From positions 1 to 19,733 of the forward strand of contig JADGIZ010000201.1 in the NCBI GenBank assembly GCA_027604665.1: a stretch of 19,733 nucleotides of DNA. The letters run 5' to 3'. This DNA is from Polyrhizophydium stewartii. Lineage: Eukaryota > Chytridiomycota > Chytridiomycetes > Rhizophydiales. This document shows, piece by piece, positions 1 to 10,874 of this stretch; within the stretch, counting starts at the first letter, position 1; every line of letters begins with the position of its first letter. Both the position numbers and the translations under genes were made by a program. Below the pieces are notes generated by a model. It saw only the letters and a list, made by a program, of their open reading frames with translations, made no database searches and was not told where the DNA came from.

Positions 1-608
1 CCACAGGACCGGCCCGCTCGCGCGCCCGCGTGCTCGCTGCGAGCCAGCGCCGGTGCGCACCACCGGCCCCCGCCGCGCGCTCGCTGCGCCGTCCAACCGC
101 CGCGATCGGCGTTGCGGCTGTCGCGCGAGCAAGCCGCCGACCGCAGGCCGGCCGTGCTGCGAGGGGAGACACGCACCCGGACGCATCGGCGCCTGCCCAT
201 GTGTGCGTCGCGTGCGACACGCCGCCCGATCCGCCAGCACCGGCGCCCCCCCCCACACACACACTCTGGCGGCACTGCCGCTCCTGCCCACCCACACCGC
301 CTCTGTGCGCAGGCGGCGCACACCCTTGCTTCGCAGCCAGTCGCATGCGGCAGCGCTGGTGGCGGCGGCCATCCGACATCCGCCAGAGGACCCGTCGTCG
401 CCTCGCCCGCCTGCACCGGCCCAGCCCGGCCCTTCCTGCCGCACGCCGCTGACCCCCGAAGCCCACAGCAGCGTTTCCGCAGACGCACCCCCCCCCTCGC
501 GCCGACGCCTCCGACCCGCACCCGCCTCCGACCCGCACCCGCTGCGCCTCCGCACACCAGCCGCCACCGAGCCTCCCCAGCGCCAGAACCCACCAGCACC
601 CGACCGCC
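1..608. other. Gene-free low-complexity upstream region
   Basis: I see no supportable gene here. Several plus-strand frames stay open, but they encode only Pro/Arg/Ala/His-rich composition with no recognisable domain, as expected from C-rich DNA with few stop codons. The region has C-runs (246-254 and 488-496) and a short CA repeat. It ends at the DHH1 start codon, so its right part is the likely promoter and 5' UTR of that gene. I see no clear TATA element. Confidence 0.6.
246..264. repeat. C9 run followed by a short CA microsatellite
   Basis: Nine consecutive C (246-254) run straight into about five CA dinucleotides. It is a simple-sequence tract in the region upstream of DHH1, with no evidence for a function. 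Its length may be affected by sequencing error. Confidence 0.7.
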
Positions 609-2252
609 ATGTCCAACGCACTCCAGGTCCAGAGTGGCCCCATCAGGTACCGGCGACGCGGCCGGCGCACGTCTTGGCCGATGGCTGACCGCCTTTCCTC
701 CCCTGTCTCGCGGTCTCTCGGGATCTGCCCCTGGGATTCCCCTGGACACCCCGCTGGATCCGCGTGCCGCGGCCTGCAGGAGCCAGGCCGACGACTGGAA
801 GTCGAGCCTCGTGTTACCCGCCAAGGACAGCCGCCCTCAGACGGAAGACGTCACTGCCACCAAGGGCAACGAATTCGAGGACTATTTCCTCAAGCGCGAG
901 CTTCTCATGGGCATCTTTGAGGCTGGCTTCGAGCGTCCGTCGCCCATCCAAGAAGAGGCGATCCCCATCGCCCTGGCCGGCAGAGATATCCTTGCCCGCG
1001 CAAAGAACGGCACCGGCAAGACCGCTGCCTTTGTCATCCCCGTGCTGGAAAAGGTCAATGTTACGAAGAATCAGATCCAAGGTAGCCTGTGGAGGCGGCG
1101 GGAGGCGTTGCTCTTGTCCGCCGTGCTTATTCTCTTCTTCGCGCCTGGAAGCCCTGATCCTCGTCCCGACGCGCGAGCTTGCTCTGCAAACATCCCAGGT
1201 TTGCAAGACGCTGGGAAAGCACATGGATGTGCAGGTCATGGTCACAACCGGCGGCACCACTCTCAAGGACGACATTCTGCGACTTGGCCAGACTGGTGCG
1301 CATGCAGCGCCCTTTCTCTGGCGTTGCTGACTGCATTTGGCCTTGCGCTGACGCTCGCCAAACGGCCATTCTGCGTGCCGGGCACATGCGTTTCAGTACA
1401 TATTTTGGTTGCTACGCCTGGCCGCGTGCTCGATCTCGCGGGCAGGGGTATCGCCGACCTGTCGCAGTGCCAGACGTTTGTGATGGACGAGGCCGACAAG
1501 CTGCTGTCGCCCGAATTCGAGCCCATCATTGAGCAGCTCATTGGCTTCTGCCCGGCAAACCGCCAAATCTTTCTTTTCTCGGCGACGTTCCCGATGATCG
1601 TCAAGAACTTCAAGGACAAGTTCCTGCAGAAGCCATATGAAATCAATCTCATGGACGAGCTTACGCTGCGCGGCGTCACGCAATACTACGCTTATGTCGA
1701 GGAGCGCCAAAAAGTCCATTGTCTCAACACGCTGTTCTCAAAGCTGCAAATCAACCAGTCGATCATCTTCTGCAACTCGACGAGCCGCGTTGAGCTCCTG
1801 GCTCGCAAGATTACCGAGCTGGGCTACTCGTGCTTTTATATCCACGCGCGGATGCTCCAGAGCCACCGCAACCGCGTCTTCCACGACTTCAGGAACGGGA
1901 AGACCCGCCATCTCGTCTGCTCAGGTGCGCGGCCGTTCTGCCTCCGTCCACCCCGCCGCCGCCGAGAGTCCCGTTAACGATGCTGCCGTGTCTTCGTCCA
2001 GATCTCCTGACCCGCGGCATTGACATCCAGGCGGTCAACGTCGTCATCAACTTTGATTTCCCCAAGAACGCCGAGACGTATCTGCACCGCATCGGCCGCT
2101 CGGGCCGCTTTGGCCACCTTGGTCTGGCCATCAACCTGATTACATATGAGGACCGCTTCAACCTCTACAAGATCGAGCAGGAGCTGGGCACCGAAATCTC
2201 GCCGATCCCGCCTGTGATCGACAAGTCGCTTTACGTCGCTCCGGACGCCTGA
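609..2252 (+). CDS. DEAD-box RNA helicase Dhh1/DDX6
   Basis: Cytoplasmic ATP-dependent RNA helicase of P-bodies; the family promotes mRNA decapping and translational repression. Exons: 609-646, 780-1081, 1152-1295, 1397-1924, 2002-2252, giving 420 aa. The start is the ATG in context gaccgccATG; exon 1 encodes only 12 residues plus a split codon. The next exon could start at 783 instead of 780. Helicase motifs occur in order: Q-motif (G62 to Q70), motif I AKNGTGKT (K93), Ia PTRELA (about 119), Ib TPGR, II DEAD (192-195), III SAT (223-225), IV IIFCNS, V TRGID (341-345) and [10 protein letters not shown] (366-373). The family signatures [20 protein letters not shown] and NQSIIFCNS, and the ending DKSLYVA, match Dhh1/DDX6 rather than eIF4A. 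The second intron ends in a weaker AAG acceptor. The protein has almost no tails, unlike budding-yeast Dhh1 with its long C-terminal extension. Family assignment is very secure. Confidence 0.96.
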
Positions 2253-2771
2253 ACGTCGCATGCACGCTGCGCATCGCCGGCTCGCGTTGTCACCGGCAGG
2301 CTCTCCGCTGGCGTTTGCATCAGTTCGTCTTTATCTGACAGTCCCTACTTGCACGCACGAGTGGCTGCGCTGGCGCTTCTGCTTCACAACCGCTGCCTCT
2401 CCCCGCCGAACCAAGCCCCCTGTTCCTCACCCCGCCGCTGGATCCGGCCCGCCGCTGTACAGAGGGTCGCCAAATGCCTTCCTCCCACCACCCGCCGCCA
2501 CACCCATTTCCACATCATCGCCACGCCGTAATCACCACGACGCCGCCGCCATCTCCTCCGCAACAACCCACCACCACCCCACGATCACCACACCGCCGCC
2601 CGTTTTCGCCTCTTCCCGTCAAGCCTGACGCACTGCTATTTGATGCAGCTTTGACGCCGAGCTTCGCCTCGGCCGAACCGCCTGATCCAAATGCACTGCT
2701 GCTGTTGCTGCGCAAAAGACGCACTCATGAGGCGAAAGAGCCAGCCGATGGGCGACGCCGGAAACGCCTGC
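2253..2771. other. 519-bp spacer between convergent gene ends, low complexity
   Basis: Lies between the DHH1 stop and the TRAF7-like stop. No gene is supportable. From about 2400 to 2625 the plus strand is strongly C- and A-rich and poor in G, with runs of CAC, CCG and CCA triplets. Open frames here encode only Pro/His/Thr-rich sequence. It must contain the 3' ends of both flanking transcripts, but I see no canonical AATAAA on either strand. Confidence 0.6.
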
Positions 2772-5135
2772 TTAATTGTTGTGACGGCTTGCCGTGCCCC
2801 AGACGCGCACCGTCTTATCGCCGCAGCCCGAAAGCAGGCAGGCGTCCGCAGAAGCGAGCGCGTGGATGTAGCCCTTGAGCCCGTGGGAGAAGCGCTTTTG
2901 TCAGAGAGGCGCAAGGCAGCGCACCATTGCGCAGTGCGGACTAACCTTGTGGCCCGTCAGGTCCGCGGTCGACTGGAATTTGCGGAGATCCCAGCGCTTG
3001 ATCGTGTGGTCGTGGCTGCCGCTGAAGAGCGTGCCAGAGGTGTACTCGACCTGCCAGACCTCCCAGCGATGCCCAGACAGGGTGCCCACTCGCGTATAGT
3101 TATTGAGATTGTAGGCGACAATGTTTGCGTCGAGAGTCGATGCAAAGAGCATGCCGGAGCCGTGGCACACATCGAGGGCGTCACTCGTCAAGTGCGAGAT
3201 TGAGTGCACGGCGACACCCTGATGCAAGTCCCATATCTGTAGCAAGTGTCAGCCCACGACAGCAAGACCGGCCACCAGACGAGGCCAAGCGCCGAGGGTC
3301 ACTCGCACCTTGATCGACTTGTCGCTCGACACGCTCGCCAGACGGTCGCCCGGAAGCAGACTGAGCGAGTTGATGCCCGCGGAGTGTCCCGTAAGCGTCA
3401 TGACGCATTCGCTGGTCTGAAGGTTCCAGAGTTTGATGGTCTGATCCGACGAGCCTGAAATCAGCAGATTGCCGTAAACTTCGAGCGAGTACACCTTGCC
3501 GCTGTGAGAGTCAATCGTGCCCTGGGAAGACAAAGTGCTGCCCTGCGCATTCCAGATCTTTGCGTACCCAGATCGCGTCAGCAGCCAAGTCAGTGCGCCG
3601 CATGCCAAGACTCAAGTGTTGCATGCCTTGATTGATCCGTCCGTGCCGGCGCTGAAGAGACGGTCGCCGCCGGGCTCGACTGCCAGTGACCAGACCGAAA
3701 GGTTGTGACCGGGCACAGTGTCAAGCAAGGCGCCTGTGCGAAGACTAAATGTCTGGGGGGTTGCGCTCGTGCGTCAGAACACAAGCCCAAGAAGTGCAAC
3801 AAGGCAACAGGCGTCAGCTGGCCGGTGCACCGACCCGAAGCTTGCCGTCATACGCGCCAGTAAACAGTCGATCGCCTTCACAAGCCAGCGCCGTCACCCC
3901 CGATCTGTTTCCCGAGATTGTTGAGATGCACTCGATGTCGCCGTGCGGCCACGGATCCTGGTCGCAGTCCCGGATCATTTTCAGCGGCGCTCGTGTGAGC
4001 CATGCCTCAAACAAAACGCAATCCAAAGTCGCGCGCGCTCACGTCCTGGATTGGCTCGCGGAATATGCTTCCAGATCGAGGTCGGCCCTTGCCGCCGATC
4101 GCAGGCCCGGGCTGACGCGGCGGTATTAGTTCAAGCGTCTGCAGCGCCAGCAGTGTCCATAGCGCTTGAGAACAGATGCTCGCGACCAAACTCACACCAC
4201 CATCAAGCTGCATGCCCTCCCCGACTGCCTGTGCAGCGTCGGTGTTGTCGGCCCCCTGGGTGCCAGAAAGCTGTGCGCCATCCGAAGCGAGCGCTCCATT
4301 TTTTGGCCTGCTAGAAAGCTCTGCCTGCAGACGTTCGATTGCTGAGGACTGCGTGCGCACCAAGCTCTCGAGCTCCCCAATGCGCCGGTCTGTGGCGACG
4401 ATGAACGCCTTGAGCTGGTGGAAAGAGCAGATGGTCATGTGGGCTTGCAGATCGCGTGCGGCACCTTCGACCCGACGTCAGCCGCCTGCCCCGATGGAGG
4501 CTCCGGCACCCTGCAGGTGCTCGGCGTGCGGCCACCTTTGAAGGCGCAGCCATAGCGCTGGAACTCGCAGCTTCTTGGCGCAAACGGGCACTGGTCAATG
4601 TGCGACTGCAGCGACTCGAGGCGGATCTGCTGAGTGCACCCGTCATCGCGGAAGCGGCAAAAGACAAGCAGCTCGCTGATCAGGCCCGCGAGGGCGAGGT
4701 TCGGGTGAAGGTCTGATCGCCGCCGCAGGCGGGCCAGAGTAAGCCGCGAGCTCCGGGACCCGTCGGTCGCAGCGGCGGCACGAACCCGACGCCTGAAGGC
4801 GGCCGCGGCACAGCGGGCAGTGCGACTCGAACGTCAGGCTTTGCGCAATGCACGCTGCGCAGAACGAGTGGTGGCATCCGCTGGTGATCACTGGGTCCGT
4901 GTACACGTCCTGGCAGCTGAGCAGGCGTCAGCCGGGCGTCGGCCGAGTGTCGCGGCCTGCCGCGAGGCGTCGCCTGCGTCGGCTGCGCCGCTCGGCCAGC
5001 AGCGCCGCGGGCGGCGACGCACATAGGACACAGCAGCGACGCAGACGGCTGCTGCACGAACACAGGCGCCGCCTGCGCGGGCGCCGATCCCCCGGATGCC
5101 TGTGATGCGGCCAGGGCTGCCGCCGACGTCGCCAT
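2772..5135 (-). CDS. TRAF7-type RING / TRAF zinc finger / WD40 protein, putative E3 ubiquitin ligase
   Basis: Exons in transcript order: 5135-5023, 4916-4786, 4712-4536, 4464-4196, 4111-4043, 3957-3835, 3752-3627, 3557-3309, 3236-2946, 2873-2772, giving 549 aa. A C3HC4 RING spans C36-C74 (C36, C39, C52, H54, C57, C60, C71, C74). Two TRAF-type zinc fingers follow (C100, C107, H119, C123; C130, C137, H149, C153), then a heptad-like helix at about 157-190, a variable linker, and seven WD40 repeats from about 260 to the end. This order matches metazoan TRAF7 (670 aa), a ubiquitin ligase and signalling scaffold; the function here is inferred. The first blade has TF where other repeats have a Trp pair. 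The seventh intron (3626-3558) needs a GC donor. The join across 4195-3958 is the least certain part: two introns of 84 and 85 nt with a 69-nt exon are in frame, but one longer intron ending near 4006 or 3958 would also work. Confidence 0.86.
3558..3626 (-). other. GC-AG intron 7 of the TRAF7-like gene
   Basis: The WD40 blade must continue from DGSIK to IWNAQG. On the minus strand the only join that preserves this is AAG|GCATGC to GCAAAG|ATC, a 69-nt intron with a GC donor and CTGAC branch-like motifs 25-40 nt before the acceptor. No GT lies at the required position. The acceptor is AAG, which is weaker than CAG. Confidence 0.7.
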
Positions 5136-5251
5136 GGAGAGCAGCAGCGATTTCTCATCGCCTGCGATCGCCGGCGCCGGCTCCCTGAGGACGCGGGCCG
5201 GGCTTGATAAGTGGAACAGAGCCGAGTCCGATACACCGCCTTTCAGCGAGA
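5136..5251. promoter_or_regulatory. Shared divergent promoter, TRAF7-like / RVB1
   Basis: Only 116 bp separate the two start codons, so both promoters and both 5' UTRs must fit here or extend into the neighbouring gene. The stretch is G+C-rich with one A-rich patch near 5203-5220. I see no TATA box. The role is inferred from position. Confidence 0.6.
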
Positions 5252-7199
<1,948 letters not shown>

Positions 7200-7235
7200 G
7201 GGCCTGTGCGCAGATGACACTTGATGAACGGTCGG

Positions 7236-7241
7236 AATAAA
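7236..7241 (+). terminator. Canonical polyadenylation signal AATAAA for RVB1
   Basis: AATAAA lies 37 nt past the RVB1 stop codon and before the end of the convergent STEEP1-like CDS at 7314. It is the only clear AATAAA I noted downstream of a gene in this window. Cleavage about 15-30 nt later would place the RVB1 transcript end within 60 nt of the neighbour's stop codon. Confidence 0.65.
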
Positions 7242-7313
7242 AGACGAGATGCACTGGGTGGCCGAACCTGGGCGCCACGGCGCAGGCACTGCTCAAAGCC
7301 GATGTTCACAGCC

Positions 7314-7731
7314 TCATTTGGGCGCCAGGGACAAGGCCCCGTCGACTACGTAGGTGAACGGGGCATCTGCGCTCTCGGCATATGCGACCAGCAATTGACA
7401 CCCGGGACAGTGCTGCCTCTGCTGGCGCTCGAAGCCGGCAGCCCTGCAAGGCGACCGGTTGTTAGTACTGGCAGCGCGGACGCTGGACTGAAGCGCAAGC
7501 CCACCGCTGGATCAGCAGAGTCTTGCCCTCTTCGGTCTTGAAGGTTGCCGTGCGCCGCTCCTTGTTGACGATGAAGGCGCCGTCGGTCCGCCGTCGCGGC
7601 AGCTTCTCGAGCTCCGTGTCGAGGGCCAGCAGGTACTCGCTGCAGACGGCGCAGTAGTAGACATTGAGGCCGTTGCGGTCGTTGTCTGGGTCATACTCGC
7701 TGACGATTCCGCGGCTGACGACCTTGGGCAT
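7314..7731 (-). CDS. STEEP1/CXorf56 family protein (UPF0428), short form
   Basis: Two exons (7731-7505, 7443-7314) give 118 aa. The N terminus MPKVVSRG, the NVYYCAVC segment, LEKLPRR and the second-exon pattern GFERQQRQHCPGCQLLVAY followed by FTYVVDGAL match STEEP1/CXorf56. Two CxxC pairs (C27/C30 and C88/C91) could bind a metal. Human STEEP1 is 222 aa; this protein stops just after the conserved domain and lacks the basic helical C-terminal half, so it may be a core-only form or lack an unseen last exon. In mammals STEEP1 helps STING leave the ER; its role in fungi is unknown, and none is claimed here. The 61-nt intron contains a perfect TACTAAC branch point about 20 nt before its CTTGCAG acceptor. 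The gene converges with RVB1 and diverges from RRP6. Confidence 0.87.
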
Positions 7732-7898
7732 GGCGCGAGGTGCGGCGGCTCGACGGGCACCGGGCGACCGCGCAAGGCAAGCTGCCGGCTTCCGTCTGCT
7801 GTCGAGGCCCGCGTGTCGCCCATATGTCGGCGCATGGGGCGACGGTGGGACGCCGTTCAGTTTTTTCTTTTTGGTCTGCTTTCAGACGTGGCCGCAGC
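7732..7898. promoter_or_regulatory. Shared divergent promoter, STEEP1-like / RRP6
   Basis: A 167-bp gap between two start codons. Near the RRP6 side a T-rich tract (7861-7872) and a TTTCAG at 7880-7885 look like a 3' splice site, so a short 5' UTR intron of RRP6 is possible. I see no convincing donor for it. There is no TATA box. Confidence 0.5.
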
Positions 7899-10858
7899 AT
7901 GTCGTCGGCCGCCGACGACTTTGCCGCCTGGCAGCAAGGCCTGCTGCGCTCGCTGGCCAAGCTCAGCAATGCTGCCCAGTTCGTCAGCGCCAACGAGGTC
8001 CTGTTTCTCAAGTCGTCCTCGTCGGAGACGGCCAGGTCGATCGATGACACGTCGGACTCGCTCTTGGCCACTCTGGCGCGCCTGACCGCCTATGCAGGCA
8101 TGTCCGCGGCCTCGGCCGGCGAAGCAGCTAGCCTGCCCGCAATAGACGCCGACTCACTGACGGACCGCTTCGACGCAATTGTCGACGTGGTCGACAACCT
8201 GCTCGAGAAAACGGTGAGGCCAGCCGCCGCCCGCGACCTGCCGACGAGGTGCTGACGCGCGCCTGCGTGCCCAGGACGTGCTCCTCGACAGCCAGCGCAA
8301 GCCCGCAGGCAAGCTGGCGCCGAGCGTGCAAGTTGCGCCTGGCGCGCCTGCCGCCACACCAGGCGCCGCGCAGGCCAAGCACCGTGCCGCGCCGGGACCG
8401 CACGCCATCTTGCGGCCGCAGCTCCATTTCCTGGACAAGGTTGACAACTCGTACGCTCCGTTTGTGCCCAAGATCACGTTCAAGCCCAACGCCCGCACGC
8501 CGCTCAATCTCAACGCAAGCTCAATGTCGTCTGAGCTCGAGACGCATCTGAGCACGCTCGGCGATGCCCAAGCGGCTCAGTCTGCGGGGTAATCGTCGCT
8601 TGGGTTGGTGGACCAGCGCCGCGGGCTGCTGACTGCCGACATCTCGCTGCGTGACTTTGCAGCACGCTGCATCCGTACCGGTTCGAGATCGAAAACATCG
8701 AGTACCCTCAGTCACTCTTTGAGCAGCGGCCGGAAATCCTATACCGCACGCTTAGTGCGACGCCGCTCACGTGGGTCGCGACCGTGGAGCAGCTCGAGAC
8801 CATGTGCAGCATCCTCGACGCGGCCACCGAGATTGCGGTTGATCTCGAGGTGCGCTGCGGCCTGGCCTTCGCCTCTTATTTTGGGCGCGCTTCTGACAGC
8901 CATACTGGCCCGACATATGCAGCACCACGACTACCGCTCTTTCCAGGGCTTCACGTGTCTGATCCAGATATCCACGCGCTCCGAAGACTTTGTAGTCGAT
9001 GCCCTTTCGCTGCGCAGCTACCTGCACCTGCTCAACTCGTCATTCACGAACCCGAGTATCGTCAAGGTGCGCCTAGCAGGCGCGCTCGCCTGTCGCCTGC
9101 CCATACCTTCTGGCTGACACTGCGCGCAGGTCTTCCATGGCGCCGAAATGGATATACAGTGGCTTCAGCGCGACTTTGGCGTGTATGTCGTTGGTCTTTT
9201 TGACACGTTCCATGCGTCCAACGTTCTCGAGCTTGAAGGACACAGTCTTGCGTTTTTGCTCAAGCTCTACTGCAGTGTCACCACCGACAAGCGCTATCAG
9301 CTTGCCGACTGGCGCATTCGGTGCGTGTGCGCTTGGGCAGCCTGAAATGCTCATGAGCTTGAGAGTTTGTGTTTGGCGCTGACCATCGTATGCTTTCCAG
9401 GCCTTTGAGCGACGAGATGCTTCTCTATGCCCGCACAGACACCCATTATCTGCTTTACATTTTTGACCGCATGCGCAACGAGATTCTGGCCAGATGCAGC
9501 CCCGACACCCATAACCTCATGCGCGTCACTTTGGAGCGCTCGGCGCAAACGTCGCTCAATGTTTACCAGAAGGACGTGTACTCGGACGATGGCCTCAACC
9601 CCACGGGCTGGCGCACGTTGCTGAACCGCACAAAAGAGAGCTTAAATGAGGAGAGCCTGGCAGTTTTCAAGGCGCTGCACAGCTGGCGCGATCACACGGC
9701 ACGCAAGGAGGACGAGTCCTTGCGCTTTGTGCTGCCCAATCACATGCTCATGACGCTCAGCCGGGTGATGCCGACTGACAGCAGCTCCGTGATCGGCTGC
9801 TGCGTGCCCACCCCGACGCTTGTGCGCGTTAATGCAAAAGACCTGGCCACTCTGATCCAGCACACGCTTCAGGAGACGCGGCAGACCTCGGCGGCGCGAA
9901 AGGCTGAGCTGACTCGACTGAACGCCGAGATCGAGGCCACCAGGCGCGCGATGAACGAGAAACTCGCCGCCAGCCGGACGCACCTGCGCTTCGACGGCAA
10001 TGCCGCCGAGCCTGCGGCGGCTGCCGCTGCGGCTTCTCGTGCCGCTCCCTCGGACTCGGTCATTACTGCTGCATCTCAGGGCCTGCGCGCCGAGCCTCGG
10101 GAGAGGCGCGCACTCCTGAAGGACATCGCCGTTACGCCCTCGTCACAGTCGCGTCTCTTTGGAGATGCCACACTTGTGTGCGACCAGAAAGAGTCGCGTG
10201 CGCTTGCTGAGGCCCAGAAAAAGGCTGCAGCTATCCGGTCGACTCTGGCTTTGCAGGCGCCGTCCTTTGTCGAGTCGCTCAAACGCAAATCGACGGACGA
10301 AACGCTCGTGCTAGCACCGGCAACCGCGGTCGCGTCTGCGCCGGCATCTGTGCCAAACACTGCAACTACGCCCAGCACTGCGCGTGACTCGCCTCTGGCC
10401 GATTCCCCAGCCGACGCCGCACCGGCACCCCCAAAGCATACGATTATTGTGCTGGACGGCGACGACGAACCAATCGAAGCCCTCCATGTGTCTCGCCCTC
10501 AATCCAAGAAGGCCAAGAAGCGCAAGGTGGTGAATCCCGCGCTCGGAAAGGCTGGAAAAGATGGCGGCGATGACTTTGCGCCGTTTGATTACTCGAGTGA
10601 GCCTATTGTTCTTTCTGCAGATGCCGAGGATGGCGAGAGTGATCGCAAGAATGGCAAGGGAAAAGAGTTTGCCCCGTTCCAGAACATCAAAGACGTGAAG
10701 GTGAGCAGCGAGGCGGGCGTACAACTGCGCAGGCATCGATCCTGCTGGGCCTCACTAACGTCGCACGATGGGCGGTTGTGCTGCAGCGCGGCGGGGTCGT
10801 CCGCGCGCAGATCAGGCAGCAGGGGGCTCGCTCAAAGACATTCCAACGCAAAAAATGA
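7899..10858 (+). CDS. Nuclear exosome 3'-5' exoribonuclease Rrp6/EXOSC10
   Basis: Catalytic subunit of the nuclear RNA exosome, which trims and degrades rRNA precursors, snoRNAs and aberrant transcripts. Exons: 7899-8213, 8275-8588, 8663-8849, 8923-9066, 9130-9320, 9401-10700, 10787-10858, giving 840 aa (human 885). The order is an N-terminal PMC2NT-like region (about 1-120, which binds Rrp47/C1D in known homologues), the segment [13 protein letters not shown], a DEDD-Y exonuclease domain, an HRDC domain at about 465-545 with LPNHMLM, and a low-complexity tail. Predicted catalytic residues are D270 and E272 (VDLE), D328 (GAEMDI), Y393 and D397 (YARTD). A basic SKKAKKRKV near 752-760 looks like a nuclear localisation signal. 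The last intron carries CACTAAC and leads to a 24-codon exon ending SKTFQRKK, like the basic end of other Rrp6 proteins. If this intron is retained, the frame runs on into TOGARAM. Confidence 0.95.
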
Positions 10859-10874
10859 ACCCTTCTCGCCCGCA
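10859..10874 (+). other. 16-bp spacer between the RRP6 stop and the TOGARAM start
   Basis: The predicted RRP6 stop (TGA, 10856-10858) and the first in-frame TOGARAM ATG (10875) are 16 nt apart on the same strand. This leaves no room for a terminator plus a promoter. A later in-frame ATG at 11013 would widen the gap to 154 nt. The promoter must otherwise lie inside RRP6, or the two genes are cotranscribed. Confidence 0.6.

Noticed and set aside
53..688. Overlapping plus-strand open frames upstream of DHH1
   Set aside because: Several frames are open at once over simple C-rich sequence, which indicates stop-codon scarcity and not coding.
2474..2878. 134-codon plus-strand open frame in the DHH1/TRAF7-like gap
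   Set aside because: It encodes Pro/His-rich simple sequence and then runs antisense into the last TRAF7-like exon; no family similarity.
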